A stretch of DNA of 64,000 bases from Hyphomicrobiales bacterium (GCA_021775425.1 JAJFHX010000017.1:31837-95836); one strand, 5' to 3'. Shown: positions 27,872-37,356, numbered from the stretch's first letter. Made by a program: numbers and translations. The notes: generated from the sequence alone by a model not told the origin.

Positions 27872-29197
27872 ATGAATGAGCCATTAAAAATAGGGCTGGC
27901 TGGCCTGGGCACAGTCGGGCGCGGCGTTATCCGTATGATCGAAGGCAGCAATGGTGAAGCCATTGCCCGCAAGCTTGGCCGCCCTGTTCAGATCACCTCA
28001 GTGACAGCAAGAGACCGCACAAAAGACCGCGGTGTCGATATAAGTTCCTATCAGTGGTTTGAAACACCAGAAGCTCTCGCAAAAGAAGCTGACATTGACG
28101 TTTTCGTTGAACTGATCGGCGGCGAAAACGGTCCGGCTCTTGAAGCGACCAAAATCGCTCTTGGTCGCGGGCTGGATGTGGTCACAGCCAACAAAGCCAT
28201 GCTGGCTATGCACAGTGTTAAACTCGCCATCCTCGCAGAGGAAAAAGACGCAAAACTGCTATTCGAAGCAGCAATTGCAGGCGGCATTCCGATTGTCAAA
28301 ACGCTAAAAGAAAGCCTGAGCGGCAATCAGATTAAGCGTGTCTATGGCATTCTCAATGGCACCTGTAATTATATCCTCACCGTCATGCAAAACGAAGGCA
28401 AGCCTTTTGACGTTATCTTGAAAGCGGCGCAGGAAGAAGGCTATGCGGAAGCTGACCCAAGTTTTGACATTGGCGGCATTGACGCTGCCCACAAACTGGC
28501 ATTGCTCACTTCTTTATGCTTTGGCACTGAAACATCTTTCAAGGATGTTTACATTGAAGGCATTGAAAAAATCACACCTGAAGATATCACAGCCGTTGAC
28601 GATCTTGGCTATCGCATCAAGCTGTTAGGTGTTGCATTAAAAACAGATGAAGGCATCGAACAGCGCGTCCATCCGACACTGGTGCCGAAAAATTCAGCGA
28701 TAGGTCAGGTCTCTGGTGTCACCAATTGTGTTTGTGTTGATGGTGATTTTGTCGGCAAGGTCATGCAGGTTGGCCCAGGTGCAGGAGAAGGCCCAACAGC
28801 ATCAAGCGTCGTCGGGGATATTATTGAAGCGGCATCAAAAGATCAAAGCCCGGTTTTCACATTGCCAGCCAAAGAATTGATGACCTATCAGAGAGCGCCA
28901 ATACGCGCCCATGAAGGGGGCTATTATGTGCGGCTTTCCCTTTGTGACAGACCAGGCACATTTGCCGCCATCGCCAACCGAATGGCAGAATTTGGTATAT
29001 CCCTCGAAAGTATAGTACAACGTCATCAGGGAGATAAATTCAACAGCCAGAATGAAGAAAAAACAGAAGCACCGGCCCCGGTTGTGATCATTACACATAA
29101 CACAACTGAGCTTGCGGTTTCAGAAGCACTTCAGGCCATTGAGCAGGACGGCCACATCATCGGCCAGCCCAACATGATAAGAATTGAGCGCCTTTAA
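27872..29197 (+). CDS. hom: Homoserine dehydrogenase
   Basis: This enzyme reduces aspartate semialdehyde to homoserine for threonine and methionine synthesis. The 441 residues show the NAD(P) loop GLAGLGTVGRGVI, the substrate domain with GILNGTCNYILT and DIGGIDAAHKLALL, and a C-terminal ACT domain (from about residue 350, YVRLSLCDRPGTFAAIANRM) for threonine feedback. It lies 14 bases after the aminotransferase gene and about 60 before glpX. Confidence 0.95.
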   Translation: MNEPLKIGLAGLGTVGRGVIRMIEGSNGEAIARKLGRPVQITSVTARDRTKDRGVDISSYQWFETPEALAKEADIDVFVELIGGENGPALEATKIALGRGLDVVTANKAMLAMHSVKLAILAEEKDAKLLFEAAIAGGIPIVKTLKESLSGNQIKRVYGILNGTCNYILTVMQNEGKPFDVILKAAQEEGYAEADPSFDIGGIDAAHKLALLTSLCFGTETSFKDVYIEGIEKITPEDITAVDDLGYRIKLLGVALKTDEGIEQRVHPTLVPKNSAIGQVSGVTNCVCVDGDFVGKVMQVGPGAGEGPTASSVVGDIIEAASKDQSPVFTLPAKELMTYQRAPIRAHEGGYYVRLSLCDRPGTFAAIANRMAEFGISLESIVQRHQGDKFNSQNEEKTEAPAPVVIITHNTTELAVSEALQAIEQDGHIIGQPNMIRIERL

Positions 29198-29259
29198 GGC
29201 ATAACAATAATGAATTGAACAGCACTGTTCTAAAGAGAAAACTATAAAGGCAGAATAGC

Positions 29260-30225
29260 ATGACAGAACAACTCAACAAAAGCCTGATATGGGACATCAT
29301 GCATGTAACCGAACGCGCCGCGATTGAAGCCGCCAAACTGAGAGGCCGCGGTGATGAAATGGCAGCAGATAAAGCCGCCGTGGATGCAATGCGCAGTGAG
29401 CTGAACAAACTCGATATCGATGGCCGCGTCGTCATTGGTGAAGGGGAACGGGACGAAGCACCAATGCTGTTCATCGGCGAAGAGATCGGCACCAAAAACG
29501 GCCCAAAAGTCGACATCGCCGTTGACCCGCTTGAAGGCACAACGTTGTGCGCAAAATCGCTCCCTAATGCTCTTGCAGTGCTGACCCTAGCGCAAGGCGG
29601 CAGTCTCCTTCATGCCCCTGATATCTATATGGAAAAAATCGCCATCGGCCCGGGTTACGAGGCTGATCTTGTCTCTCTGGATAAAACACCAGCTGAAAAT
29701 CTGCAAAGCCTGGCTGAGGCAAAGGGCACAACTGTCAATGATCTCACAGTCTGTATTCTTGACCGTGCCCGCCATAGCAAACTGATAGAAGAAGTGAGAA
29801 GCGCTGGCGCGGCTGTGAATCTGATTGGTGACGGTGATATCGCCGGTGTCATCCAGACAACAGACCCGGATGAAACCGGAATTGATATGTATATGGGCGT
29901 TGGCGGCGCTCCTGAAGGTGTGCTGGCAGCTTCAGCCCTTCGCTCAATCGGCGGGCAGATGCAGGGCCGGTTAACGCCCTTGCATGAAAGCCATTATGAG
30001 CGCGCTGCAAAGGTCGGCATCACAGACCTTTCTAAAATCTACAGCATTGACGACATGGTCAAAGGTGACGTGATCTTCGCGGCAACTGGTGTCACATCAG
30101 GCACCTTGCTTGATGGTGTCCGCCTTGATGCAGATGTGATCGAAACGGAAACCCTCATCATGCATGTGGGCAGCGGCACAGTGCGCTGGGTGAAAAACCA
30201 GAATCAGGTTAGAACTAACAGCTAA
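29260..30225 (+). CDS. glpX: Class II fructose-1,6-bisphosphatase
   Basis: GlpX hydrolyses fructose-1,6-bisphosphate in gluconeogenesis, and often sedoheptulose-1,7-bisphosphate too. The metal and phosphate motifs are present: VIGEGERDEAPMLFIGEEIG, AVDPLEGTTLC and GDGDIAGVIQ. The 321 residues are full length. It is the third gene of the aminotransferase-hom-glpX series, and a block of palindromic repeats follows its stop. Confidence 0.95.
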   Translation: MTEQLNKSLIWDIMHVTERAAIEAAKLRGRGDEMAADKAAVDAMRSELNKLDIDGRVVIGEGERDEAPMLFIGEEIGTKNGPKVDIAVDPLEGTTLCAKSLPNALAVLTLAQGGSLLHAPDIYMEKIAIGPGYEADLVSLDKTPAENLQSLAEAKGTTVNDLTVCILDRARHSKLIEEVRSAGAAVNLIGDGDIAGVIQTTDPDETGIDMYMGVGGAPEGVLAASALRSIGGQMQGRLTPLHESHYERAAKVGITDLSKIYSIDDMVKGDVIFAATGVTSGTLLDGVRLDADVIETETLIMHVGSGTVRWVKNQNQVRTNS

Positions 30226-30270
30226 CAAACCAGTAACCAGATCGTAAAAGCCTGAGATACGAAGAAGGGA

Positions 30271-30318
30271 GCCAGACTTATTTATAAGTCTGGCGCACAT
30301 GGTGGCAAGGCCACCCGG
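30271..30318. repeat. 48-bp palindromic repeat, copy 1
   Basis: A 48-base element is repeated exactly at 30387-30434. It contains two hairpins: GCCAGACTTA-TTTA-TAAGTCTGGC (ten-pair perfect stem) and GGTGGC-AAG-GCCACC. It follows glpX by 45 bases. No T-run follows, so it does not look like a simple terminator. Confidence 0.95.
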
Positions 30319-30343
30319 CACTTAGCGCCGCACCTCGTAGAGC

Positions 30344-30361
30344 CTGACGCGCTAGCGTCAG
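30344..30361. repeat. Short palindrome between the two 48-bp repeats
   Basis: CTGACGC, loop GCTA, then GCGTCAG forms a seven-pair hairpin that lies between the two copies of the 48-bp element. Confidence 0.8.
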
Positions 30362-30386
30362 AATAGCTCGTGAGAGAAAAAACAAA

Positions 30387-30434
30387 GCCAGACTTATTTA
30401 TAAGTCTGGCGCACATGGTGGCAAGGCCACCCGG
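30387..30434. repeat. 48-bp palindromic repeat, copy 2
   Basis: This is an exact second copy of the 48-base two-hairpin element at 30271-30318, same orientation, starting 116 bases after the first. It abuts the dispersed imperfect palindrome at 30439. Confidence 0.95.
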
Positions 30435-30438
30435 TCAA

Positions 30439-30468
30439 GCGCGGTTGTTAGTGGGCAAACTGAAGCGC
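30439..30468. repeat. Dispersed imperfect palindrome, copy A
   Basis: GCGCGGTTGTTAGTGGGCAA followed by ACTGAAGCGC is a nested hairpin (outer GCGC/GCGC, inner GGTTG/GGCAAAC region). It is clearly related to the element at 56863-56894. It ends six bases before the first ATG of the recJ ORF. Confidence 0.7.
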
Positions 30469-30542
30469 CAGCAATGCGCCGCACCTTGCGAGGATTTAAC
30501 ACAGATTGGTTTAATATGGGGAATGCCCAATCAAAATCTGAG

Positions 30543-32357
30543 ATGGCCGAAACAGCTTTTCTCGGAATTACCAAATCCGCTAAAGGATATATCTGGCGGG
30601 AGCGGCTGGATGAGGCGGGAAGAAACCTCGGTCTGGCTTTATCGCAAATCGCTGGCATCACTGAAATTCTCGGCCGTGTTCTGGCCGCCCGCGGCGCCAC
30701 GGTTGATGATGTAGAACACTGGCTGAACCCCTCGATCAAACAATACATGCCTGATCCATATGTCATGCAGGATATGGAAAAAGGCGCCACACGTATCGCG
30801 CAAGCGATAAAAGCCAGTGAAAAAGTGGCCATCTTTGGTGATTATGATGTCGATGGCGCAGTCTCCAGCGCATTGATGAAACTGTTTCTGAAAGCCCATG
30901 GCCTGAAAGGCCCGCTGGAGCCTGAAATTTATATCCCTGATCGCATCTTTGAAGGCTACGGCCCCAACCCGGATGCCATCAACACGCTGGTTGATAATGG
31001 GGCCAATCTGATCATCACGGTTGATTGCGGCACCGTTAGCCACGAGAGCCTCGCTGAAGCAACAAAGCGCGATGTCAGCGTCGTCATTGCAGATCATCAC
31101 CTCGCCAGTGAAACTCTGCCAGATGTTGACGCAGTCATCAATCCAAACCGTCAGGATGATCTCTCAAATCTGGGTCATCTTTGTGCGGGCGGTGTGGTGT
31201 TCATGTTGCTGGTCGCGGTGAAACGGATTCTGACAAAAGAGGGATATTATCAGGAAGGCAATCCAGCCCCTGATCTGATGAGCTATCTTGACCTCGTTGC
31301 CCTTTCAACCATTTGCGATGTCGTGCCGTTAAAAGGCCTGAACCGGGCCTTCGTCGCCAAAGGCCTGCAGGTGATGCACAAGCGCCAGAATAAAGGCCTT
31401 CGTGCCTTAGGAGACGCAGCCGGGCTGACAACAGCCCCAACACCTTATCATCTTGGCTTTTTGCTGGGGCCGAGAATAAATGCTGGCGGTCGCATCGGGT
31501 CCTCTGAACTGGGCGCAAAACTCCTTTCTGAGCCAGACGAAAGCGAAGCAGAGCGCATCGCAGCCCTGCTTGATAAACTGAATAATGAACGTAAGGAAAT
31601 GGAAAAACTAACCCTTGAAGAAGCCACAACAAGGGTTGGTGATCAGTTAGAGAACGCGCCGGAAACACCGATCATTTTCATCGGCTCAAAAGACTGGCAC
31701 AAAGGTCTCGTCGGCCTGGTAGCAAGCCGTCTTACTGAAAAATTCCGCCGTCCGTCTTGTGTGCTGAGTATTGACGAAAAATCAGGCACAGCGACAGGTT
31801 CTCTTCGTTCGATTGCAAGCGTTGACATAGGCCGCGTGGTGCAAAAGGCGCGCGATGAAGGCCTGATTGTAAAAGGCGGCGGTCATGCTATGGCTGCCGG
31901 TCTGACCTTAGAAATAGATAAACAAAAAGAAGTAGAAGACTTTTTCGCCAATGAGCTATCCAGCACCGTGTCACTGGAACGCGCCAAAATGGGGCTAAAC
32001 ATAGATGGAGCCATGACAGCCAACGCCGCCACCCCCAATTTTATGGACCAGCTCGAGCGCGCCGGGCCTTATGGCGCAGAAAACCCGACCCCTCGTTTTG
32101 TGCTTCCGTCACACCGGGTTAAATTTTCAAAAATCGTCGGTGAAAATCATGTTAAATGCACATTAGAAGCAAGCGACCAGTCAAGAATAAATGCCATTGC
32201 CTTCAGAGCCGCCGGAACAGATTTGGGCGAGATGCTACTTGACCGCGCCGGAGAACCGTTGCATATAGTCGGACAGCTGCGCCGCAACAGCTGGAATGGC
32301 CGGGAAACAATAGAACTCACCATTGAAGATGCGGCAAAACCGGTAAAAACTTTTTAA
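30543..32357 (+). CDS. recJ: Single-stranded-DNA-specific 5'-3' exonuclease RecJ
   Basis: RecJ degrades single-stranded DNA 5' to 3' in recombination and mismatch repair. The DHH phosphoesterase motifs are present: IFGDYDVDGAVSSALM, ITVDCGT and VVIADHHLAS. The DHHA1 motif KGGGHAMAAGLTL and the C-terminal OB-fold-like part follow. The track starts at 30474, directly after the repeats. Known RecJ proteins begin near FLGxxxSxxGxxWRERL, so ATG 30543 (604 residues) is preferred despite its weak ribosome binding site. Confidence 0.94.
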   Translation: MAETAFLGITKSAKGYIWRERLDEAGRNLGLALSQIAGITEILGRVLAARGATVDDVEHWLNPSIKQYMPDPYVMQDMEKGATRIAQAIKASEKVAIFGDYDVDGAVSSALMKLFLKAHGLKGPLEPEIYIPDRIFEGYGPNPDAINTLVDNGANLIITVDCGTVSHESLAEATKRDVSVVIADHHLASETLPDVDAVINPNRQDDLSNLGHLCAGGVVFMLLVAVKRILTKEGYYQEGNPAPDLMSYLDLVALSTICDVVPLKGLNRAFVAKGLQVMHKRQNKGLRALGDAAGLTTAPTPYHLGFLLGPRINAGGRIGSSELGAKLLSEPDESEAERIAALLDKLNNERKEMEKLTLEEATTRVGDQLENAPETPIIFIGSKDWHKGLVGLVASRLTEKFRRPSCVLSIDEKSGTATGSLRSIASVDIGRVVQKARDEGLIVKGGGHAMAAGLTLEIDKQKEVEDFFANELSSTVSLERAKMGLNIDGAMTANAATPNFMDQLERAGPYGAENPTPRFVLPSHRVKFSKIVGENHVKCTLEASDQSRINAIAFRAAGTDLGEMLLDRAGEPLHIVGQLRRNSWNGRETIELTIEDAAKPVKTF

Positions 32358-32470
32358 AGTCACAGAAACCAACACTGAAAACCAGAATTCACCAATAAAT
32401 ATGGTGTTTTTGCAAATCAGTGCTTGCCAATCCCGTGAAACTTTTTTATAGCAGTTTTTCGGAAACTTAT

Positions 32471-32545
32471 GCCCCCTTCGTCTAGTGGTTAGGACGCAAG
32501 ATTTTCATTCTTGAAACAGGAGTTCGATTCTCCTAGGGGGTGCCA
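32471..32545 (+). tRNA. tRNA-Glu (anticodon TTC)
   Basis: Acceptor arms GCCCCCT and AGGGGGT pair. The anticodon loop within CAAGATTTTCATTCTTG gives TTC, the T-arm has GTTCGATTC and CCA is encoded. About 110 bases after recJ. Confidence 0.97.
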
Positions 32546-32752
32546 CTGCTTCCCGCTGAAAAAACTCCCCTTTTCCAATTTCATCACTGTATCTTCCGTC
32601 ATCGCGTAGGTGTGGTGCAGATGATTGACAAGGTGCGAGTGAATGCCGCAGTGCTGGTGTTTGACACCGCCTTGCCAATAAGCAGCCCATCTGATTAAAC
32701 TCTGGCGGTTTATAACTCATCTGCCAATGCAAATCATCATTCGGAGCATAAA

Positions 32753-33718
32753 TTGACCGGCCTGATAAATACCATTTTGCCGTTTTTCGGGCTGATCCTG
32801 CTCGGCTTTCTTGCCGGAAGATTTCTGAAACATGAAGAAAACGGGCTGATCTGGCTCAATCGCTTTGTGATTTATGCCGCACTGCCACCGCTGATTTTCC
32901 AGATCATCAGGAAAGCACCACAGGAAGGCCTGCTGAATTTACCCTACTTTTTAGGAACTGCCCTCGGCACTGGCAGCATATTCATCGGCTCGGCCCTGCT
33001 GCTCTATCTGCTTTATAAATCTTCCATCAAAACCATGGCCCTGCAAGGCGCAACGGCCAGCTATGGAAATATCGGCTATATCGGTCTGCCGCTTTGCGTT
33101 GGTATATTTGGCGCTGAAGCTGCTGTGCCCGCTGTTCTGGTTTTTTGTTTTGATAACACCCTGCAATTCGTGTTTGTCCCATTTCTAACTGCCCTTGGCA
33201 GCAACACAACTGAGAGCAAATGGAAAATCGCCAGGCGCATTATTCTGGGCATCATTCTTCACCCCTTCATCCTCGCCACCATTGCCGGCCTGATATTTCT
33301 GTTTGCCAATATCACCCTGCCGCAAGCAGCAGATAATCTATTGAGCATGCTAGAAAGAGCCGCAGGCCCTTGTGCCCTGTTCGCTTTAGGGGTGACAGTT
33401 TCACAACAATCAGCGATAAAATTTCAGTCTGAATATCTGATCCTCATCATCGCCAAGCTGTTTGTGCACCCACTACTGACCTTTCTGATCCTCAGTTATA
33501 TCGGTGGCTTTGATAAAGTCTGGATGGGCGTTGCATTGCTGATGGCTTCTCTGCCAACCGCGTCGAATGTTTTTGTCATGGCATCGGATTATAATACCTA
33601 CAAAACCGGCTCATCTAATTGCATCCTGATTAGCACAGCCTTGTCATTTTTCACCATAATGGCCCTTTTGATCGCCATAGAGACGAATTCCATCCCTCAA
33701 AACCTGTTTGGCTATTAA
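32753..33718 (+). CDS. AEC (auxin efflux carrier) family transporter
   Basis: This 321-residue membrane protein has about ten hydrophobic segments in two halves. It starts with the family pattern ILPFFGLILLGFLAGRF and has NRFVIYAALPPLIF, GNIGYIGLPLCVGIFG and, in the second half, GPCALFALGVTVS and ASLPTASNVFVMA. Bacterial members transport small organic acids; the substrate is not identified. Translation starts at TTG 32753 with CGGAG six bases upstream. Confidence 0.88.
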   Translation: MTGLINTILPFFGLILLGFLAGRFLKHEENGLIWLNRFVIYAALPPLIFQIIRKAPQEGLLNLPYFLGTALGTGSIFIGSALLLYLLYKSSIKTMALQGATASYGNIGYIGLPLCVGIFGAEAAVPAVLVFCFDNTLQFVFVPFLTALGSNTTESKWKIARRIILGIILHPFILATIAGLIFLFANITLPQAADNLLSMLERAAGPCALFALGVTVSQQSAIKFQSEYLILIIAKLFVHPLLTFLILSYIGGFDKVWMGVALLMASLPTASNVFVMASDYNTYKTGSSNCILISTALSFFTIMALLIAIETNSIPQNLFGY

Positions 33719-34053
33719 GAGAGCAAAACCATTTACTTAGGTCGAATTTCGTCGGCAATCCCGCCTGACAGGAATATTCAGCCTGCAAATTAACACTGAA
33801 TTGACCTCTTCACGCGCTTGTCAGGCCACCAAGAATCGTCAAAGTTCTAAACCATAGCGAAGAAACATGATGCGTTAGCTTCGGTCTGATAGGGCAGTAT
33901 CCGGGTATAAAACAGCCACCTGATAACAATTAATTATGGTGAGGTGATATTTGTTGATACTCGGAATTCTTGACCTGTGCGCTCTTCTATGGCACGACCA
34001 ACGCGGGATAAAATTTATAATAAAAAAATAGATAGATAGAGGGTGCTACATTT
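33719..34053. other. 335-bp spacer before the desaturase gene
   Basis: No recognised gene. A TTG-started 26-codon ORF (33951-34031) with GAGGTGAT upstream could be a leader peptide, but support is weak. The desaturase ribosome binding site AGAGGGTG follows a short GATA-GATA-GATA run. Confidence 0.35.
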
Positions 34054-35043
34054 ATGACTGAACAAGTCCAGCAGCTGGCGAAGCATTGTCTGAATTACAG
34101 AGATGCAAGCCCGCTCCGCGCGAACTTTCAATTGGTGACCACACTTACTCTCTTTGTCATTGCCTGTTTTGCTATGTATCAAAGTCTTGCCATTGGCTAT
34201 TGGCTCACTTTGTTGCTGTCGTTTCCAACCGCCGGTTTGGTGCTGCGCCTGTTTATTATTCAGCATGATTGTGGCCACGGCTCTTTTTACGCAAATAACA
34301 ATCTGAACGACTGGGTCGGTCGTTGTCTCTCTCTCATCACCATCACCCCATATGCCTATTGGCGCCGCTTGCATGCGTTGCACCATGCCTCTTCCTCTAA
34401 TCTGGACAAGCGCGGCTATGGTGATATCGACACTCTGACCGTCGCTGAATATAACGCGCTTCCCCTTCTGCGCCGCATTGGCTATCGCATTTACCGCAAT
34501 CCGTTTTTTCTGATGCTGGTCGGCGGCCCGGTTCATTTCGCAATTTTGCAGCGCTTACCTCTGGCGTTTGAAAAACCATCCCTGCAAATGTGGATCAGCT
34601 GCCTCGGTCTGAATGTCGCAATGGCGTTTTTCTACGGTGGGTTGATCTGGTATGTCGGATGGCAGGCCTTCCTGATGATGGCATTGCCGGTTATTCTGGT
34701 TTCATGCAGCGTCGGCGTCTGGCTGTTTTATATCCAGCACCAGTTTGAGGATGCCCACTGGGAAACTTCTGAACACTGGGACCGCAAAACGGCCGCCCTA
34801 TATGGCAGTTCCTATTATGCGTTGCCGAAAATTCTTCAATGGTTCACCGGTAACATCGGCATTCATCACGTTCATCATCTTTGTAGCTCCATCCCGAATT
34901 ATCGTTTGCAGGAATGCCTTGATGATGAGCCGGAATTAAAAAGCATCAATTACCTCACCATCAAAGACAGTTTGCGCTTTGCGCATCTGGCCCTTTGGGA
35001 TGAAGACGCAAAAAAGCTGGTGCCTTTCCCGGCCAGAGGCTAA
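34054..35043 (+). CDS. Fatty acid desaturase family protein
   Basis: This 329-residue integral-membrane di-iron desaturase has three histidine boxes: HDCGHGSFY (about residue 71), HALHHASS (about 109) and HHVHHLCSSIPNYR (about 271). Four to six membrane helices lie between them. Such enzymes put double bonds in membrane-lipid acyl chains and often respond to temperature. The position of the double bond cannot be deduced. A strong AGAGGGTG ribosome binding site precedes the ATG. Confidence 0.9.
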   Translation: MTEQVQQLAKHCLNYRDASPLRANFQLVTTLTLFVIACFAMYQSLAIGYWLTLLLSFPTAGLVLRLFIIQHDCGHGSFYANNNLNDWVGRCLSLITITPYAYWRRLHALHHASSSNLDKRGYGDIDTLTVAEYNALPLLRRIGYRIYRNPFFLMLVGGPVHFAILQRLPLAFEKPSLQMWISCLGLNVAMAFFYGGLIWYVGWQAFLMMALPVILVSCSVGVWLFYIQHQFEDAHWETSEHWDRKTAALYGSSYYALPKILQWFTGNIGIHHVHHLCSSIPNYRLQECLDDEPELKSINYLTIKDSLRFAHLALWDEDAKKLVPFPARG

Positions 35044-35168
35044 GAATCCGGCTTTAAAAAGTGTAGCGATGATTTCAGGTAGCTTCATAAAAGATATGCC
35101 TCAATTTACCAGGCTGCTCTTTTAACTGTGTCTCTTGAAATTATCCTGGCTCTACGCGAAGGAGTAAG

Positions 35169-36137
35169 TCATGTCCGGCGCAGTTTCGGCAGCAGATGAA
35201 TGAGCTTTGCCAGCAGCACAATCACCGCAAACGAAAATATCATCCGAAACACCAAAATCACCCAGATATCCCCGCCAATCGCCAGCATCAGCAATGTGTC
35301 TTCTATCAATGCATGTAATAGTGAAAGCGTGGCAAACGGCAAAAACAGATCCTGCGCCGTAAAATGATGTTTACGCGCCGCCTCTAAAATCAGCCCACCA
35401 CCATAAGCCAGCCCCAGCACCAGCCCGATCGTCGTCAAAGGCACAAGTGTCGCGGGAACACCAATCCGGTTCAGCATCGGTGTCAGCCCGCGTGTAATCC
35501 AGTTCATCACCCCAAGCCATTCAAGTGTATCAATCAGCAGAAAACATAAAAATATGATCACCAGCATGGAAAGTAACGACTGCAGTGTCGTGATCGTCCA
35601 GCCTGTCCAGCTCGGGTCAGCAGCGCTTTCCGCGATCCATGTCAGCTCATGTGGTCCGTTCAGCCATCCGGTCTGCTGACAGAAAAACGCAACCAGCCCG
35701 CCATAGACCAACGCCGCAACAATCCTAAGACCGCCAGTAATGAGATATGAAGCCCCCGCTTCACGAACGATCGCCTGTTCCACCGGCAGCGCATGGGCAA
35801 ATAACATCATGGAAGTGAGAATGCTGATTTGCGCGGCATTCATATCCAGCACCGGCAGCAAAGTAATATAAGCACCTATCCCACCATATATTCCGGTGAT
35901 GATTGTCACCGCCCAGACAATCCCGGCCTCCGCCGGTAGACCAACCAGCTTCATAACCGGTCCAAGCAAAAGGCCTAGTTTTTCAGAAAGGCCAAATTCT
36001 TCCCCTATGCGCACCAGCAACATCACCGGCAGCATAATTTTTGTCAGCTGAAAAAAAGTCGAACCGCTTCGGATGCTTAATTGAGAAACATATCGCAAAG
36101 AGCGTGAACTGAAAGGTGAAGAGCCCTGATCAGCCAT
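35169..36137 (-). CDS. Nucleoside recognition (Gate) domain membrane protein
   Basis: This 322-residue protein has about eight hydrophobic segments and duplicated Gate-domain features (YGGIGAYITLLP and, in the second half, LAYGGGLILEAARKHHFT). The Gate family is found in nucleoside transporters and spore-maturation proteins; the function of this stand-alone form is unknown. It is divergent from the Lrp-type regulator gene, which may control it. Confidence 0.75.
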   Translation of the reverse strand: MADQGSSPFSSRSLRYVSQLSIRSGSTFFQLTKIMLPVMLLVRIGEEFGLSEKLGLLLGPVMKLVGLPAEAGIVWAVTIITGIYGGIGAYITLLPVLDMNAAQISILTSMMLFAHALPVEQAIVREAGASYLITGGLRIVAALVYGGLVAFFCQQTGWLNGPHELTWIAESAADPSWTGWTITTLQSLLSMLVIIFLCFLLIDTLEWLGVMNWITRGLTPMLNRIGVPATLVPLTTIGLVLGLAYGGGLILEAARKHHFTAQDLFLPFATLSLLHALIEDTLLMLAIGGDIWVILVFRMIFSFAVIVLLAKLIHLLPKLRRT

Positions 36138-36327
36138 TTCGTATTGTCCTGAAATTTAGATGAAAATAAAAATCTGTTCATCAGAGAGTGACGTAAATTC
36201 CATGCATTTTTTAATCAAATATTGCAAAAAAACTAAATAAGCACGCATATATATGGTCATTATGCAATAATTAATCGTTCAAGTTGGGTTCTGGTTAGAA
36301 ATCCAGTGTTCAGGAAATGTAGCAGAC

Positions 36328-36804
36328 ATGAAGCAAGACACCACCAAGCTGGATAAAATCGACAAACACATTTTAAAGGAACTACAGGTCAGGGCTGATA
36401 TTCCGAATAAAGAGCTGGCAGAAATCGTCGGCTTGTCTCCTTCAGCCTGTTTGCGCCGCGTCAGCCATCTCAAGAAAAAGGGTGTAATTAGGCGCATCGT
36501 CGCCCTTGTCGATCCCGCCCATCTTGACCGCCGGCTAACGGCGATAATCACTGTTCGTTTAGTTCGGCACGGGCCGGAATATCGCCGTGACTTTCTCAAA
36601 CGCATTCGCAATGAGCCAACAGTCAGCCAGTGCTACATGGTCTCTGGCGATACAAGCTGCGTGCTGATAATGCATGTGGCAGATATGGAAGAATACACCG
36701 AACTGGCTGACCGACTGTTCCACGAAGATAAGAACGTCGCTACCTTCACCACCCATCTGGTGATGAACACCATTAAAATGGAAACCGCCATCGCTCTGGA
36801 ATAG
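36328..36804 (+). CDS. Lrp/AsnC family transcriptional regulator
   Basis: This 158-residue regulator has an N-terminal winged HTH (LDKIDKHILKELQVRADIPNKELAEIVGLSPSACLRRVSHLKKKGVIR) and a C-terminal RAM effector domain (SGDTSCVLIMHVADMEEYTELADRL). Such proteins sense amino acids. It lies divergent to the Gate-domain gene across about 190 bases; control of that neighbour is an inference from position. Confidence 0.93.
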   Translation: MKQDTTKLDKIDKHILKELQVRADIPNKELAEIVGLSPSACLRRVSHLKKKGVIRRIVALVDPAHLDRRLTAIITVRLVRHGPEYRRDFLKRIRNEPTVSQCYMVSGDTSCVLIMHVADMEEYTELADRLFHEDKNVATFTTHLVMNTIKMETAIALE

Positions 36805-36839
36805 GGAAATGAATTAATGCTAAAGCAAAGGCTTCAAAC

Positions 36840-37343
36840 CTAACGCGGCGCCAGCATATTGCGCTGGTTGGGCGGGTAAAGGCTGTTATTAACACTGCCC
36901 TTGGAACGGTCAGGCAAACTGCCCGTCGAACGATGATGTGAGGGCGGTGATTTAGAATGAACCTTCTGACACCGCCACGAGCTTTCACCGGTTCTGATCA
37001 ATCTCTGCCCGGCAGAACAGGAACAGCCACCAGCCCGCGCACTACCGCCAAAACAACTGATCCGTTTGGAGGGAGTGACAGTGGTCCTCTCATCACAGCG
37101 ATATGCCCTCGGCCCAATTTTGACCCGCCGTTGTGTGGCTCCGCATCTGCACACGCCCTTGACAACCGACCCGCCAACACACGAAGTAATATTTGCGGCA
37201 AGCACGAAATGAGGATTATGACGATCAGATTTCAACAGCTGATGTTGTGCGTGATCAGCAAAGTCAGGGCGCTCTGCAATTGCAGAATTCCCTGAAACGC
37301 CAGTCACGATCAATATCATTGTCAGAAATCTAATCATAAACAA
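36840..37343 (-). CDS. Secreted cysteine-rich protein with two tandem modules
   Basis: This 167-residue protein has a signal peptide (MFMIRFLTMILIVTGVSGNSAIA) and two cysteine modules. The first, about residues 54-82, is SCVGGSVVKGVCRCGATQRR then YRC. The second, about 95-123, is SCFGGSARAGGCSCSAGQRL then WRC. Each has the pattern C-x-G-G-x5-G-x-C-x-C and a final C, so two disulfides per module are likely. Similar short modules occur in alphaproteobacterial secreted proteins, but the function is unknown. The tail is basic and Ser/Pro-rich. Confidence 0.7.
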   Translation of the reverse strand: MFMIRFLTMILIVTGVSGNSAIAERPDFADHAQHQLLKSDRHNPHFVLAANITSCVGGSVVKGVCRCGATQRRVKIGPRAYRCDERTTVTPSKRISCFGGSARAGGCSCSAGQRLIRTGESSWRCQKVHSKSPPSHHRSTGSLPDRSKGSVNNSLYPPNQRNMLAPR

Positions 37344-37356
37344 CTTTCTAAAACCC

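Noticed and set aside
30271-30434. CRISPR array
   Set aside because: There are only two 48-base copies, each with two hairpins, and the interval has the wrong length; no cas genes are nearby.
30474-30542. RecJ start at the first ATG after the repeats
   Set aside because: The extra 23 residues do not resemble RecJ, and family proteins begin close to FLGxxxSxxG, which fits ATG 30543.
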